DNA of 64,000 bases. It comes from Rhodococcus sp. ARC_M6. Lineage in GTDB: Bacteria > Actinomycetota > Actinomycetes > Mycobacteriales > Mycobacteriaceae. The notes under the pieces were generated by a model. It was not told the origin of the DNA and did not search any database. It saw only the letters and a list, made by a program, of their open reading frames with translations. The translations under genes and the position numbers were made by a program. The DNA is taken from contig NZ_JALGQH010000021.1 in the NCBI RefSeq assembly GCF_022810305.1, positions 43,162 to 107,161 of the forward strand, written 5' to 3'. Within the stretch, counting starts at the first letter, position 1. The number at the start of each line of letters is the position of its first letter. Below are positions 8,935 through 18,599 of this stretch, piece after piece.

Positions 8935-9570
8935 TTAGGAAACTGGGTCAGTGTCAGTCGTGGTCCCGGCGACTGCGAGCGCAATTGCCGCAGATTCGCC
9001 GAAAACGCTGGTCCACAGTTCTCCCAGTGCAGGATCCTCGTCGACATTTTCGGGCGCCTTCATTGCAAGCAGATTATTGATCAGCATGCCGTTGGCGATG
9101 AACAAGCGGGCCTGCGCGGGGGTGCAGCCGGTTCGATTGCGTAGAAGGGTGTATATCTCGGCCATCGCGGATCGTGAGGCGGCGGCGATATCGTCTGTGC
9201 TGGTGGCGAATCCGTGCAACATGACAAGAAGTAGATCTCGGTCGAGGACTAGTTCGCCGTAAGAAGTGCCGAGTTCCGCCCAGAATTGCGGATCGCTGGG
9301 CTCGATGCGGAGTGTGTCCAGCTTGTCGGTGAAGGTGCGGACGATCTCGCCCAGCGCGCGCGAGAACACGGCCTGGAACAGATCTGCCTTTGTTCCGAAC
9401 ATGCGAACGACGTACGGCTGGGATACGCCGGCTTCCTTGGCAACGGCGTCGGTGCTGGTGCCCGAGTATCCACCGCGAGCGAAGGCTCGCGTGGCCGCGG
9501 CCAGGACGAGTGCCCGGCGCGCGGGTGCGCTCATCCTGCGTTTGGGCTGCGGGGATCTTTCACTCGACAT
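8935..9570 (-). CDS. TetR-family regulator, divergent to the MFS transporter
   Basis: A 211-residue TetR repressor with N-terminal HTH (TSTDAVAKEAGVSQPYVVRMFGTKADLFQAVF, about residues 38-69) and a helical C-terminal domain. It is transcribed divergently from the drug-transporter gene, with only 72 bases between start codons, which is the usual layout of a TetR repressor controlling an efflux pump and itself. The repeated CCTTAG/CTAAGG elements in that gap are the candidate operator. It may also read through into the NTF2/SDR pair downstream on the same strand. Confidence 0.88.
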   Translation of the reverse strand: MSSERSPQPKRRMSAPARRALVLAAATRAFARGGYSGTSTDAVAKEAGVSQPYVVRMFGTKADLFQAVFSRALGEIVRTFTDKLDTLRIEPSDPQFWAELGTSYGELVLDRDLLLVMLHGFATSTDDIAAASRSAMAEIYTLLRNRTGCTPAQARLFIANGMLINNLLAMKAPENVDEDPALGELWTSVFGESAAIALAVAGTTTDTDPVS

Positions 9571-9581
9571 ATTGACAGGTT

Positions 9582-9630
9582 ATCAGTTGATGCCTTAGCG
9601 TCGATTAAGTAATCAAACGATGCCTAAGGC
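9582..9630. promoter_or_regulatory. Candidate operator/promoter region between TetR and MFS genes
   Basis: The 72-base divergent gap contains GATGCCTTAG (9589-9598) and GATGCCTAAG (9619-9628), a direct repeat of a 10-mer differing in one base. The inner CCTTAG and CTAAGG are also inverted with respect to each other around position 9611. GATT-N4-AATC (9603-9614) lies between them. This symmetry in a TetR/efflux intergenic region suggests the regulator's binding site. Confidence 0.5.
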
Positions 9631-9642
9631 GAGGAAAATGCG

Positions 9643-11064
9643 ATGACTGTTTTGGCGAATGCCGGCGCCGGGGCAACCCCCGAGTCGGAAGCGCAGGGCC
9701 GACGAACTGTGCCAGTCGCGATAGCGATCCTCGCAGCCTCGCTCCCGATGTTCATGGCGACTCTCGACAATCTTGTGATGACCAGCGCATTGCCGGTGAT
9801 CGAGAAGGATCTGAACGCATCCGTCGGCCAGTTGCAATGGTTTATGAATGCCTACACTCTCGCCTTTGCCACGCTGATGTTGTCGGCGACGACGCTCGGA
9901 GATCACTGGGGTAGGCGACGCATGTTCGTGGGCGGAATCGGTTTGTTCACGGCAGCATCGATCGCGTCTGCATTGTCGACATCGGCCGGCCTGTTGATCG
10001 CAGCACGTGCCGTTCAAGGTGTCGGTGCTGCTGCAATCATGCCGCTCTCACTGACGCTGCTGGTCGCTGCAGTTCCGGAAGCCAAGCGCGCCATGGCAAT
10101 CGGCGTGTGGGGTGGCGTGTCGGGCCTCGGAATCGCTCTGGGGCCGGTGGTGGGAGGCGCAGTGGTCGACGGATTCTCGTGGCAAGGGATCTTCTGGATC
10201 AACGTGCCGGTGGCAATCGTCGCTGTTCCCCTCGCGATGTACGCATTGCGGGAATCGACCGGTCGCACACAACCTTTGGACCTACCCGGAGTTGTACTCG
10301 CCGGTCTGGGTGTGTTCCTGGCAGTCTGGGGCATCGGTCACGGCAACGATGACGGGTGGACTTCGTTCGGAGTTGTTGCCTCGCTGGTTGGTTCAGCTGT
10401 TGCTTTGGTGCTGTTCGTCCTGCGGGAGGTGAAGACCCCGTATCCGGTGATGCCGTTGCGCTTGTTCCGCTCGCGCAGTTTCGCGATGGCGAACGTGATC
10501 GGGTTGACCTTCTCGATCGGCATCTTCGGTGCGGTGTTCCTGCTCTCGCAGTACCTTCAAATCGCCATGGGTTTCAGCCCGTTCGAAGCAGGGTTGCGGA
10601 CACTCCCGTGGACGGCGGCACCGATGATCTTCGCTCCGCTGGCCGGACTGCTCGCGCCGAAACTCGGACTGCGTTCTCTGCTGCTCGCCGGTCTCAGTCT
10701 GCAAGCCGGCGCCTTGTTCTGGTTGGCCGCGCTCATCGAGCCAGGCGTCACCTACGGTTCGATGATCCCGGCACTTCTCATGGCCGGCGTCGGTATGGGC
10801 CTGACCTTCGCCCCGAATGCGACCGCAGTCCTTGTGGACATGGACGCACCGGATCACGGCACGGCCAGTTCGACCAACGCGACGCTTCGCGAGATCGGCG
10901 TCGCACTGGGAATCGCGATACTGACAGCCGTCTTCCTCGCGGCCGGTGGCGCGTTGACACCACTCGGCTACGGCGAAGCGCTCACTCCCGCACTGAAGGT
11001 TGGTGGCTGCTTTGTGCTGATCGCGCTGGGAGCTGCGTGGTTTGTGCCGGCCCAAAGGCGGTAG
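9643..11064 (+). CDS. MFS drug:H+ antiporter, DHA2 (EmrB/QacA) family
   Basis: A 473-residue integral membrane transporter with about 14 hydrophobic segments, the DHA2 topology. The MFS loop motif LGDHWGRRRMFVGG lies between helices 2 and 3, and TLDNLVMTSALPVI in helix 1 is typical of EmrB/QacA-like exporters. It probably expels hydrophobic drugs or toxic metabolites in exchange for protons. ATG 9643 follows GCGAGGA. It is likely repressed by the divergent TetR protein. A bidirectional terminator closes it. The substrate is unknown. Confidence 0.9.
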   Translation: MTVLANAGAGATPESEAQGRRTVPVAIAILAASLPMFMATLDNLVMTSALPVIEKDLNASVGQLQWFMNAYTLAFATLMLSATTLGDHWGRRRMFVGGIGLFTAASIASALSTSAGLLIAARAVQGVGAAAIMPLSLTLLVAAVPEAKRAMAIGVWGGVSGLGIALGPVVGGAVVDGFSWQGIFWINVPVAIVAVPLAMYALRESTGRTQPLDLPGVVLAGLGVFLAVWGIGHGNDDGWTSFGVVASLVGSAVALVLFVLREVKTPYPVMPLRLFRSRSFAMANVIGLTFSIGIFGAVFLLSQYLQIAMGFSPFEAGLRTLPWTAAPMIFAPLAGLLAPKLGLRSLLLAGLSLQAGALFWLAALIEPGVTYGSMIPALLMAGVGMGLTFAPNATAVLVDMDAPDHGTASSTNATLREIGVALGIAILTAVFLAAGGALTPLGYGEALTPALKVGGCFVLIALGAAWFVPAQRR

Positions 11065-11071
11065 ATCGCCC

Positions 11072-11109
11072 GTGCGCCTTTTCGGTATTGCACTACCGAA
11101 AAGGCGCAC
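11072..11109. terminator. Bidirectional terminator between convergent genes
   Basis: A perfect 16-bp inverted repeat (11072-11087 with 11094-11109, 6-nt loop) lies between the stop of the MFS gene and the stop of the convergent ferritin-like gene. TTTT within the stem arms can serve both strands. Confidence 0.9.
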
Positions 11110-11114
11110 ACGGG

Positions 11115-11570
11115 CTATGCGCCCGGAACTCCCGGAAATGCCGTTGTCACCGGAGTTGTCCCCAAAGCTGAACGCCACCCGGCCCCGCGAATGGAGGCGT
11201 CGGTAAGCGCGTCGACCCCGAATGTCCGCAGTTCGTCGGTATCGACCTGTTCGATGAATGCGCGATAGCTGATCGCCGTGTCGACTTCGATCTGCGCCGC
11301 CAGCTGAGCCGCGGTAATGGCATCGGTGACCGGGAACGGAATCGCGTAGGCCGCAGCGGCAAGCGGGGGAGTGAGTCCGGCCTCGGTTGCCATCGCAGTC
11401 AGAGAGTCACGCCGCGCGCGGTGAGTGGCCGTATGGACGGCGACTTCCTTGACGCGAGCCGGATTGGAAAATGCTGCGACGACGCCATAGGCGAAGATCG
11501 CGGCATTCTCGGATTCGATTGCTGCGAGCACGGCGTCGTCGCCGGCTTTCGATCTACGAACGATGCTCAT
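11115..11570 (-). CDS. DUF4439 ferritin-like domain protein
   Basis: A 151-residue helical protein with the signature AAIESENAAIFAYGVVAAF near its N-terminus and a second helical pair carrying THRARRDSL and YRAFIEQ. This matches the actinobacterial DUF4439 (ferritin-like) family, whose function is not established. ATG 11570 overlaps the stop of the upstream gene (ATGA), so I prefer it over an in-frame codon ten residues earlier. It is coupled to the secreted lipoprotein-like gene. A strong terminator follows. Confidence 0.75.
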   Translation of the reverse strand: MSIVRRSKAGDDAVLAAIESENAAIFAYGVVAAFSNPARVKEVAVHTATHRARRDSLTAMATEAGLTPPLAAAAYAIPFPVTDAITAAQLAAQIEVDTAISYRAFIEQVDTDELRTFGVDALTDASIRGAGWRSALGTTPVTTAFPGVPGA

Positions 11571-12067
11571 GGCAGCAACACCGCTACCTGCGTCGCACAA
11601 GATGCGCTGACCGAACCCAGCAAGCCGGCGCGGTAGCCCGATACCGTGCGCGCGAGATCTCCGGCGCTGCGTGCCGATTCCGTCAAGGTTGTGCGCAAGG
11701 CGTCGACCCCCGACGGAGGCGGCGCCACAGTCGACGAAGACGGTGTGGTGGTAGCGCTAGTGGTGGTTCCGGCGGCCCGGGCAATTTCGGCGTCCAAGGC
11801 GTCTGCGTGGGCCTTACGCTCCGCGCTGATCGTGGTGAGTGCAGAAACTCGTTCCGGTGCCAACGCGATTGCAGATGATGCTGCGCTCGCGTCGGCCCGT
11901 GCGCGGTCGGCTTGCGTGATCAGTTGGTCGACTTCGGCGGCAGTTTTTGCAGTGCCGTTGTCACTGCAGGCAGTAGCAGTGACAGCGACGGCGCCGATTG
12001 ATGCCGCGCCTGCGATCTTCATCGCACTCCGACGGGAGTGCGGGGTGGTGGATAAGGACGTCAGCAC
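11567..12067 (-). CDS. Putative Tat/lipoprotein-type exported protein
   Basis: About 166 residues from GTG 12067. The N-terminus has a twin arginine followed by a hydrophobic stretch ending in a cysteine (HSRRSAMKIAGAASIGAV, then ATACS), which suggests a Tat-exported lipoprotein. The mature part is helical and Ala-rich (AAEVDQLITQADRARADASAA) with a Thr/Ser/Pro-rich linker. No catalytic motif is seen. It is coupled to the DUF4439 gene by an ATGA overlap; this lipoprotein/DUF4439 pair beside rimP also occurs in relatives (recalled, not searched). Longer in-frame starts exist up to 12280, so the 5' end is uncertain. Confidence 0.62.
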   Translation of the reverse strand: MLTSLSTTPHSRRSAMKIAGAASIGAVAVTATACSDNGTAKTAAEVDQLITQADRARADASAASSAIALAPERVSALTTISAERKAHADALDAEIARAAGTTTSATTTPSSSTVAPPPSGVDALRTTLTESARSAGDLARTVSGYRAGLLGSVSASCATQVAVLLP

Positions 12068-12377
12068 TCGTCCATGGTGCCAGGTAGGGCGCGAATCGTT
12101 CGAATCCGGCGATCGTGTTCGAGTGTGACGTGCAACCGGTGGGCCTGGTCGCAATGTCGTCATGGCGTGGTCGCAGTGCCCTCGATTGGGCGGTACTGTT
12201 GGATGCTTGGCCGAGAACGTGGGCAATTGTGGTCTCGTCATGCCCCCAGTTGGGTACACGGTCGATACTGCACGCCACATCCGCAGGCCACATTGGACGC
12301 AGCAGTTTCAAGCACACCGCTTGTCAATTACACCGAGTCGACTGGGTCGACGACAACTGAAACGAGGAGTTCGCGAG
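12068..12377. other. Divergent intergenic region upstream of rimP
   Basis: About 310 bases between the divergent lipoprotein gene and rimP. It should hold promoters for both directions. ORFs that extend through it belong to in-frame extensions of the two neighbours and have no typical start. I saw no clear hairpin, repeat or operator here. Confidence 0.5.
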
Positions 12378-12998
12378 ATGCCGGTGCCATCCAAGGACAG
12401 GGTTATCGAGCTGGTCTCCGAACTCGTGCAGGCCCAGGGTTACGACGTCGAGGACGTCGTCGTCACTCAAGCGGGTAAGCACAGTGCAGTTCGCATCATG
12501 GTCGACAGTGATTCCGGGATCGAGCTCGATGCGGCGGCTGAGATCAGTCGGCTCGTGTCCGAGCTGTTCGACAGCCTCGAGGAGATCGGCGAAACGCCGT
12601 ACATGCTTGAAGTCACGTCACCCGGAATTGATCGTCCGTTGACGTTGGGACGCCATTGGCGTCGGGCGCGTGGACGCAAGGCTCGGATCGACCTCGCCGA
12701 TGAAACGGTTGTCGGCCGTATCGGACTGCTCGGTGAAGATTCGGTTGCGGTCGTGTTGAACAGTCGGGGCCGCTTCACGGTGCGTGAGATTCCCCTCGCC
12801 GACGTACAGAAAGCTGTTGTCCAGGTCGAGTTTTCGAAGCCTGGTGAGCAGGAACTCGAGTTGGCCGGTGGAATCCTGGAAGGACGCGCTGTTCCTTCGG
12901 ATGTGAACGCGGATGTAGACGAGACCGACGATTCCCACGTGGTCGGTTCCGAAGAAGACGAAGAAGACGTAGAAAACGAAGAAGGGTTCGACAAGTGA
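12378..12998 (+). CDS. rimP: Ribosome maturation factor RimP
   Basis: A 206-residue cytoplasmic factor for 30S subunit assembly. The N-terminal RimP domain ([21 protein letters not shown]) and the signature [15 protein letters not shown] are clear, followed by the SH3-like C-terminal domain. About 40 extra acidic residues at the C-terminus ([12 protein letters not shown]) make it longer than the usual 150-170. ATG 12378 follows AACGAGGAG. Its stop overlaps the nusA GTG start (GTGA), giving translational coupling. It heads the rimP-nusA-ylxR-infB block. Confidence 0.95.
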   Translation: MPVPSKDRVIELVSELVQAQGYDVEDVVVTQAGKHSAVRIMVDSDSGIELDAAAEISRLVSELFDSLEEIGETPYMLEVTSPGIDRPLTLGRHWRRARGRKARIDLADETVVGRIGLLGEDSVAVVLNSRGRFTVREIPLADVQKAVVQVEFSKPGEQELELAGGILEGRAVPSDVNADVDETDDSHVVGSEEDEEDVENEEGFDK

Positions 12999-14026
12999 AT
13001 ATCGACATTGCAGCGTTGCGGGCGATCGAGGCCGAAAAGGGCGTCCCGATCGACACGGTGATCGCCACGATCCAGACCGCGCTGCTGACGGCGTACCGGC
13101 ACACCGAGGGCCACAAGCAGAACGCTCGGATCGACGTCAACATCAAGACCGGATCGGTGCGAGTCATGGCGCACGACACCGATTCCGACGGACGCATGAT
13201 CGGTGAGGAATGGGACGACACCCCGGAGGGATTCGGCAGGATCGCGGCTACCACTGCGCGTCAGGTCATCCTCCAGCGTCTGCGTGACGCCGAGCATGAG
13301 CGCAGCTTCGGCGAGTACGCCACGCATGAGGGCGAAATCGTCGGTGGCGTCATTCAGCGTGACACCCGCGCGAATTCGCGCGGCATGGTCGTCGTTCGTA
13401 TCGGTAGCGACGCGCACGGCACCGAAGGGCTACTGCCGCCCGCCGAGCAGGTTCCGGGCGAGACATACGAGCACGGCGAGCGCATCAAGTGCTACGTGGT
13501 CGGTGTAGCACGAGGCCAGCGCGGCCCGCAGATCACACTTTCACGTACGCACCCGAACCTCGTTCGGAAGCTGTTCGCGCTCGAGGTCCCCGAAATTGCC
13601 GACGGCAGCGTGGAGATCATCAACGTCGCCCGCGAGGCCGGTCACCGTTCGAAGATTGCGGTTGCCTCACGAATTCACGGACTCAATGCGAAGGGCGCGT
13701 GCATCGGCCCGATGGGCCAGCGTGTGCGCAACGTCATGAGCGAACTCGCGGGTGAAAAGATCGACATCATCGACTTCGACGAGGATCCCGCGACGTTTGT
13801 GGGCAACGCCCTCTCTCCGTCAAAAGTGGTCTCTGTCACTGTCGTCGATCCCGATGCTCGTGCAGCCCGCGTTATCGTGCCTGATTTCCAGCTCTCGCTG
13901 GCTATCGGCAAGGAGGGCCAAAATGCCCGCCTTGCTGCACGGTTGACCGGCTGGCGCATCGATATCCGTAGCGATGCCGCACCGGTCGACGAGGGGTCGG
14001 AACGCTCCGGCGCGTCCAACGGATAA
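12995..14026 (+). CDS. nusA: Transcription termination/antitermination factor NusA
   Basis: A 343-residue RNA polymerase-binding factor controlling pausing, termination and antitermination. It has an N-terminal RNAP-binding domain, an S1 domain ([19 protein letters not shown]) and two KH domains ([20 protein letters not shown] and [20 protein letters not shown]). It lacks the C-terminal acidic repeats of the E. coli protein, as usual in actinobacteria. GTG 12995 overlaps the rimP stop. Confidence 0.96.
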   Translation: MNIDIAALRAIEAEKGVPIDTVIATIQTALLTAYRHTEGHKQNARIDVNIKTGSVRVMAHDTDSDGRMIGEEWDDTPEGFGRIAATTARQVILQRLRDAEHERSFGEYATHEGEIVGGVIQRDTRANSRGMVVVRIGSDAHGTEGLLPPAEQVPGETYEHGERIKCYVVGVARGQRGPQITLSRTHPNLVRKLFALEVPEIADGSVEIINVAREAGHRSKIAVASRIHGLNAKGACIGPMGQRVRNVMSELAGEKIDIIDFDEDPATFVGNALSPSKVVSVTVVDPDARAARVIVPDFQLSLAIGKEGQNARLAARLTGWRIDIRSDAAPVDEGSERSGASNG

Positions 14027-14070
14027 CGGTGGAATGCAGTGTTCGAGACGGTTCGACGGTAGAGTGGACG

Positions 14071-14421
14071 ATGGTTCGACGTGAGTCCTCGGATTCTGCG
14101 CGCGTGAGGCCCGGTTCACCGGTCCGGACATGCGTGGGATGCAGGGAACAAGGGTCGGCTGCCGATCTGTTGAGGGTCGTGGTTGGTGAGCTGGGGCCGG
14201 AGGGTTCCTTGCTCGTCCCCGACGTATTGCGACGGCTTCCCGGTCGAGGTGCTTGGCTGCACCTTGATCCGAGTTGTCTGAGCCTGGCAGAGCGGCGCCG
14301 AGCATTCAGCAGAGCACTGCGAGTGTCCGGAAATCTGGACACGTCCGCTGTCGACCAACTGGTCGACGCAGTTCACACAAAAGCAGTACCTCTCGAGAAG
14401 AACAGGCACAAGCACTCATGA
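14071..14421 (+). CDS. ylxR: YlxR (DUF448) RNA-binding family protein
   Basis: A protein of about 116 residues with the hallmark RTCVGCREQ near the N-terminus, followed by GRGAWLHLDPSCLSLAERRRAF. YlxR proteins are small, probably nucleic-acid-binding factors encoded between nusA and infB in most bacteria; in some firmicutes a role in RNase P or transcription control has been proposed. An upstream in-frame GTG at 14029, three bases after nusA, would add 14 residues. I prefer ATG 14071, but neither start has a good ribosome-binding site. Confidence 0.85.
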   Translation: MVRRESSDSARVRPGSPVRTCVGCREQGSAADLLRVVVGELGPEGSLLVPDVLRRLPGRGAWLHLDPSCLSLAERRRAFSRALRVSGNLDTSAVDQLVDAVHTKAVPLEKNRHKHS

Positions 14422-14529
14422 GCACACCGTGAAGCACCAACGATGAACGTCCATCGGCTATAACCCGAGGTCGTGTGGGACCCACATCTGTGGGAAGCCT
14501 CCTGCTCGACCTCATCAGTGAGGAGAGCA

Positions 14530-17500
14530 GTGGCAGGCAAGGCCCGCGTACACGAGTTGGCTAAAGAACTCGGTGTCACCAGCAAGGAACTACTCGCAAC
14601 GCTCAAAGAGCAGGGCGAGTTCGTGAAGTCTGCGTCATCCACAGTGGAGGCGCCCGTCGCCCGTCGTCTGCGGGAGTCATTCCCGTCTGCCGCCGGCGCA
14701 GAAACCAAGTCCGATTCCGGCGATGCAGCGGCAAAGCCCGCAGCAAAGCCCGGTACTCCGGCACCGTCCGCGGCAAAGCCGGGCGCTCCGCGTCCGGGTC
14801 AGCGTCCCGGCCCCAAGCCGGCCGCACCCGCTCCGGCTGCTCCCGAGGCTCCGGCAGCACTTGTTGCTCCCGCAGCAAAGGCGCCGGCACCGGCTGCACC
14901 CGCCGCTCCGGCAACTCCGGCGGCTCCGGCCGTCGCATCTCCGGCAGTGCCTACACCCACGTTCAACGCACCGAAGCCCGGTCGTCCGGCTCCGGCTGCT
15001 CCCGCGGCTCCGGCTCCGGCAGCACCCGCAGCTCCGGCACCGGCTGCACCCGCAGCAGCAGCTCCGGCCGCACCGTCGACCGGCGCAAAGCCCGGTGGAC
15101 CGCGTCCGATGCCCAAGGCTCCGCGCGTTGGCAACAACCCGTACTCCTCGGCTCCGACCGAGCGTCCGGCTCCTCGTCCGGCTCCCGGCGCACCGCGTCC
15201 GGCACCGGGTCAGGGTGGACCTCGTCCGACTCAGGGCCAGGGTCAGGGCGGATCTCGTCCGGCTCCCGGCCAGGGCGGTCCTCGTCCGGCTCCCGGCCAG
15301 GGCGGTCCTCGTCCGGCTCCCGGCCAGGGCGGTCCTCGTCCGGCTGCAGGTCAGGGTGGACCCCGTCCTAGCCCCGGCTCCATGCCTCCTCGCCCGAACC
15401 CGGGTGCAATGCCTGCTCGTTCCGCTCGTCCCGCGCCCGGTGGCGGCGGACGTCCGGGTCGTCCCGGTGGCGCTCCCGGCGGTCGTCCCGGTGGTGGCGG
15501 CGGCGGTGGCGGTGGATACCGCGGTGGCGGCGCTCCCGGCGCCGGCGCTGGTGCAGGTGCTCCCGGTGGAGCAGCTCCCGCAGGTGGTTTCCGCGGTCGT
15601 CCCGGCGGCGGTGGCCGTCCCGGTCAGCGCGGCGCAGCAGCAGGTGCATTCGGTCGTCCCGGCGGAGCAGTTCGTCGTGGACGTAAGTCGAAGCGGGCAA
15701 AGCGCGCCGAGTACGAGAGCATGCAGGCTCCCGCAGTCGGTGGCGTCAGGCTTCCTCGCGGCAACGGCGAGACCATTCGTCTCGCTCGCGGCGCGTCGCT
15801 GTCCGACTTTGCCGACAAGATCGATGCGAACCCCGCAGCGCTCGTGCAGGCACTGTTCAACCTCGGCGAGATGGTCACGGCAACTCAGTCGGTAAACGAC
15901 GAGACGCTGGAGCTTCTCGGTGGCGAAATGAACTACGTCGTTCAGGTCGTCAGCCCTGAGGACGAAGATCGTGAGCTGCTCCAACACTTCGACCTCACCT
16001 ACGGCGAAGATGCCGGTGGAGAAGACGACCTCGACGCCCGTCCGCCTGTGGTCACCGTCATGGGCCACGTCGACCACGGTAAGACTCGTCTGCTCGACGT
16101 GATCCGTAAGGCCAACGTCCGTGAGGGCGAAGCCGGCGGTATCACGCAGCACATCGGTGCTTACCAGGTGCTTACCGAGCTCGAGGGCAACGAGCGTCTC
16201 GTGACGTTCATCGATACGCCGGGTCACGAGGCCTTCACGGCTATGCGTGCTCGTGGTGCCAAGGCCACCGACCTCGCGATTCTTGTTGTCGCAGCCGACG
16301 ACGGCGTCATGCCGCAGACGGTGGAAGCGATCAACCACGCCCAGGCGGCCGACGTGCCGATCGTGGTCGCGGTGAACAAGATCGACAAGGAAGGCGCGAA
16401 CCCGGACAAGATCCGTCAGCAGCTGACCGAATACGGACTGGTTGCCGAGGAATACGGCGGAGACACCATGTTCGTCGACATCTCGGCGAAGCAGGGTCTG
16501 AACATCGACCAGCTTCTCGAAGCTGTTCTGTTGACGGCGGATGCTTCCTTGGATCTGCGTGCTAACCCGGACATGGACGCACAGGGTGTTGCCATCGAGG
16601 CACACCTCGACCGTGGCCGTGGTCCCGTTGCTACCGTGCTTATCCAGCGCGGAACGCTGCGGGTCGGCGACTCCATCGTTGCCGGCGATGCTTACGGCCG
16701 CGTCCGCCGCATGGTGGACGAGCACGGCGAGGACGTCCACGAGGCAACGCCTTCACGTCCCGTTCAGGTCATCGGCTTCACGTCGGTTCCCGGCGCAGGC
16801 GACAACCTGCTCGTGGTCGACGACGACCGGACTGCCCGTCAGATCGCAGACCGTCGTAATGCGCGCAAGCGCAATGCGTTGGCAGCGAAGAGCCGCAAGC
16901 GCATCAGCTTGGACGATCTCGATGCAGCTCTGAAGGAACATTCGCAGCTGAACTTGATCCTCAAGGGCGACAACTCGGGAACCGTCGAGGCTCTCGAAGA
17001 GGCATTGCTGGCAATCCCGATCGACGACGAGGTGCAGTTGCGCGTCATCGACCGTGGTGTCGGTGGCGTCACGGAGACCAACGTCAACCTGGCAGCGGCT
17101 TCCAACGCGATCATCATCGGCTTCAACGTCCGTGCCGAAGGCAAGGCGACCGAGCTGGCGAACCGCGAGGGTGTCGACATCCGGTACTACTCGGTGATCT
17201 ACCAGGCCATCGACGAGGTCGAGAAGGCTCTCAAGGGTCTGCTCAAGCCGGTCTACGAAGAGGTCGAGCTGGGCAAGGCGGAGATCCGTGCGATGTTCCG
17301 TTCGTCCAAGATCGGCAACATTGCCGGTTGCTTGGTCACTTCGGGTTCCATCCGTCGCAACGCCAAGGCACGTCTCATCCGCGACAGCATGGTTGTCGCC
17401 GAGACGGTCACCATCTCCTCGCTCAAGCGGGAGAAGGAAGACGTCACCGAGGTTCGCGAAGGCTACGAATGTGGTTTGACCGTCACCTACTCCGATATCA

Positions 17501-17553
17501 AGATCGGTGACGTTCTCGAGTGCTACGAGCTTCGTGAGAAGCCGCGCGACTGA
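14530..17553 (+). CDS. infB: Translation initiation factor IF-2
   Basis: A 1007-residue GTPase that places initiator tRNA on the 30S subunit. The N-terminal IF2_N motif ([21 protein letters not shown]) is followed by about 330 residues rich in Ala, Pro, Gly and Arg containing a nonapeptide repeat. Then come a second IF2_N-like region, the G domain with [12 protein letters not shown] (about residue 511), [16 protein letters not shown] and [13 protein letters not shown], and domains II-IV. GTG 14530 follows GAGGAG, and the window shows no better start. High-confidence assignment. Confidence 0.97.
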   Translation: MAGKARVHELAKELGVTSKELLATLKEQGEFVKSASSTVEAPVARRLRESFPSAAGAETKSDSGDAAAKPAAKPGTPAPSAAKPGAPRPGQRPGPKPAAPAPAAPEAPAALVAPAAKAPAPAAPAAPATPAAPAVASPAVPTPTFNAPKPGRPAPAAPAAPAPAAPAAPAPAAPAAAAPAAPSTGAKPGGPRPMPKAPRVGNNPYSSAPTERPAPRPAPGAPRPAPGQGGPRPTQGQGQGGSRPAPGQGGPRPAPGQGGPRPAPGQGGPRPAAGQGGPRPSPGSMPPRPNPGAMPARSARPAPGGGGRPGRPGGAPGGRPGGGGGGGGGYRGGGAPGAGAGAGAPGGAAPAGGFRGRPGGGGRPGQRGAAAGAFGRPGGAVRRGRKSKRAKRAEYESMQAPAVGGVRLPRGNGETIRLARGASLSDFADKIDANPAALVQALFNLGEMVTATQSVNDETLELLGGEMNYVVQVVSPEDEDRELLQHFDLTYGEDAGGEDDLDARPPVVTVMGHVDHGKTRLLDVIRKANVREGEAGGITQHIGAYQVLTELEGNERLVTFIDTPGHEAFTAMRARGAKATDLAILVVAADDGVMPQTVEAINHAQAADVPIVVAVNKIDKEGANPDKIRQQLTEYGLVAEEYGGDTMFVDISAKQGLNIDQLLEAVLLTADASLDLRANPDMDAQGVAIEAHLDRGRGPVATVLIQRGTLRVGDSIVAGDAYGRVRRMVDEHGEDVHEATPSRPVQVIGFTSVPGAGDNLLVVDDDRTARQIADRRNARKRNALAAKSRKRISLDDLDAALKEHSQLNLILKGDNSGTVEALEEALLAIPIDDEVQLRVIDRGVGGVTETNVNLAAASNAIIIGFNVRAEGKATELANREGVDIRYYSVIYQAIDEVEKALKGLLKPVYEEVELGKAEIRAMFRSSKIGNIAGCLVTSGSIRRNAKARLIRDSMVVAETVTISSLKREKEDVTEVREGYECGLTVTYSDIKIGDVLECYELREKPRD
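15247..15381 (+). repeat. In-frame 27-bp tandem repeat inside infB
   Basis: Five imperfect copies of a 27-bp unit encode a nonapeptide close to GGPRPAPGQ. The central copies are nearly identical at the DNA level. The repeat lies in the disordered linker of IF-2 and should vary in copy number without breaking the frame. Confidence 0.85.
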
Positions 17554-17598
17554 TAGTCGCCCACGAGTGTTGGGGCGCTCGTGAGTACTGACTGACTG

Positions 17599-17636
17599 GA
17601 CTCTCCCGGACATTGACAAAATGTCCGGGAGGGTCC
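17599..17636 (+). terminator. Hairpin terminator after infB
   Basis: An 11-bp stem (17603-17613 with 17621-17631, 7-nt loop), extendable on both sides by GGAC/GTCC pairing with a bulge, lies 46 bases after the infB stop. There is no T tract. Confidence 0.65.
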
Positions 17637-17693
17637 ATTCGGCTATTTCTAGGCCGGTGGCAGTAGAGTTTCTCGGGTATTTCGAGGGGGAAA

Positions 17694-17984
17694 ATGTTTG
17701 TAGGAGCATTGGAGTTCGACATTCTTTTCGGAGATGTCCACTCACTCAAGGAAAAGCGTTCTCTGGTGTCACCGGTACTGACCGAACTGCGTCGGTTCGG
17801 TGTCAGTGCGGCCGAAGCCGGTGAGCAGGGACGGTTTCGTCGGGCTCTGGTCGGGGTCGCGGCTGTCAGTTCGTCCGTCGATCATCTACACGATGTTCTC
17901 GATCATTGCGAGCGTGCAGTGGCCGCGCGACCGGAAATGCAACTACTCGCAGTACGACGACGAATATTCGGTCCCGAGGACTGA
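17694..17984 (+). CDS. ylxP: YlxP (DUF503) family protein
   Basis: A 96-residue protein with the family N-terminus FVGALEFDILFGDVHSLKEKRS and a ferredoxin-like beta-alpha pattern. DUF503 proteins are encoded between infB and rbfA in many Gram-positive bacteria and are thought to act in ribosome or RNA metabolism; the molecular role is not established. It sits in exactly this conserved place. ATG 17694 is preceded by GAGGGGGAAA. Confidence 0.85.
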   Translation: MFVGALEFDILFGDVHSLKEKRSLVSPVLTELRRFGVSAAEAGEQGRFRRALVGVAAVSSSVDHLHDVLDHCERAVAARPEMQLLAVRRRIFGPED

Positions 17985-18101
17985 TTTGGTTGCCAGGCTG
18001 CGATGCACAAGACTGTTGTCGGTAATAATTCTTGTTAATCAGCACTTTGATCGATCGAGTCAGCTCGTATCGAATGTCCAGGGAGAAGGAGACAGAGAGT
18101 C

Positions 18102-18587
18102 ATGGTGGATCCAGCCCGGGCCCGTAAGCTCGCAAAACGAATCGGCACGATTGTCGCAACCGCAATTGACCACGAGATCAAGGATCCGCGGCTCGATTAT
18201 GTGACTGTCACCGATACCAAGGTCACCAACGACCTGCACGACGCGACCGTGTACTACACCGTCAGAGGTGAAAAGGTCGACTCCGCGCCGGACGTCGAAG
18301 CTGCCGCGGCCGGTCTCGAGAAGGCCAAGGGCGCACTGCGCTCAAAGGTGGGAGCAGGAACGGGCGTCCGTTTCACTCCGACTCTGACGTTTGTCGCGGA
18401 CACAGTTCCGGACACTGCACGGCACATGGAAGAACTGTTGGCGCGTGCACGTGCAGCCGACATCGAAGTTGCCAAGGCACGCGAGGGGGCGCAGCCGGCC
18501 GGCGACGCAGATCCGTACAAAGAGCCCCGCACAGTAGCCGACGACGAGGACGACGTCGTGTCCTCGGACGCTCGTGACAACGACTGA
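18102..18587 (+). CDS. rbfA: 30S ribosome-binding factor RbfA
   Basis: A 161-residue cold-shock and 16S maturation factor. The signature [23 protein letters not shown] and the KH-like core ending [24 protein letters not shown] match the family. A C-terminal acidic tail of about 30 residues is extra, as in other actinobacteria. ATG 18102 follows AGGGAGAAGGAG. The nrnA gene starts 12 bases downstream. Confidence 0.95.
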   Translation: MVDPARARKLAKRIGTIVATAIDHEIKDPRLDYVTVTDTKVTNDLHDATVYYTVRGEKVDSAPDVEAAAAGLEKAKGALRSKVGAGTGVRFTPTLTFVADTVPDTARHMEELLARARAADIEVAKAREGAQPAGDADPYKEPRTVADDEDDVVSSDARDND

Positions 18588-18599
18588 CGCGTAGCGAAG

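Noticed and set aside
10393..11178. 261-codon minus-strand frame opposite the MFS gene
   Set aside because: It crosses the bidirectional terminator and lacks domains; the plus-strand gene has clear DHA2 features.
14677..16740. 687-codon open frame on the minus strand opposite infB
   Set aside because: It is a composition artefact: repetitive Pro/Ala/Gly codons of IF-2 read antisense give a Thr/Arg/Cys-rich frame with no domain, while infB on the plus strand is certain.
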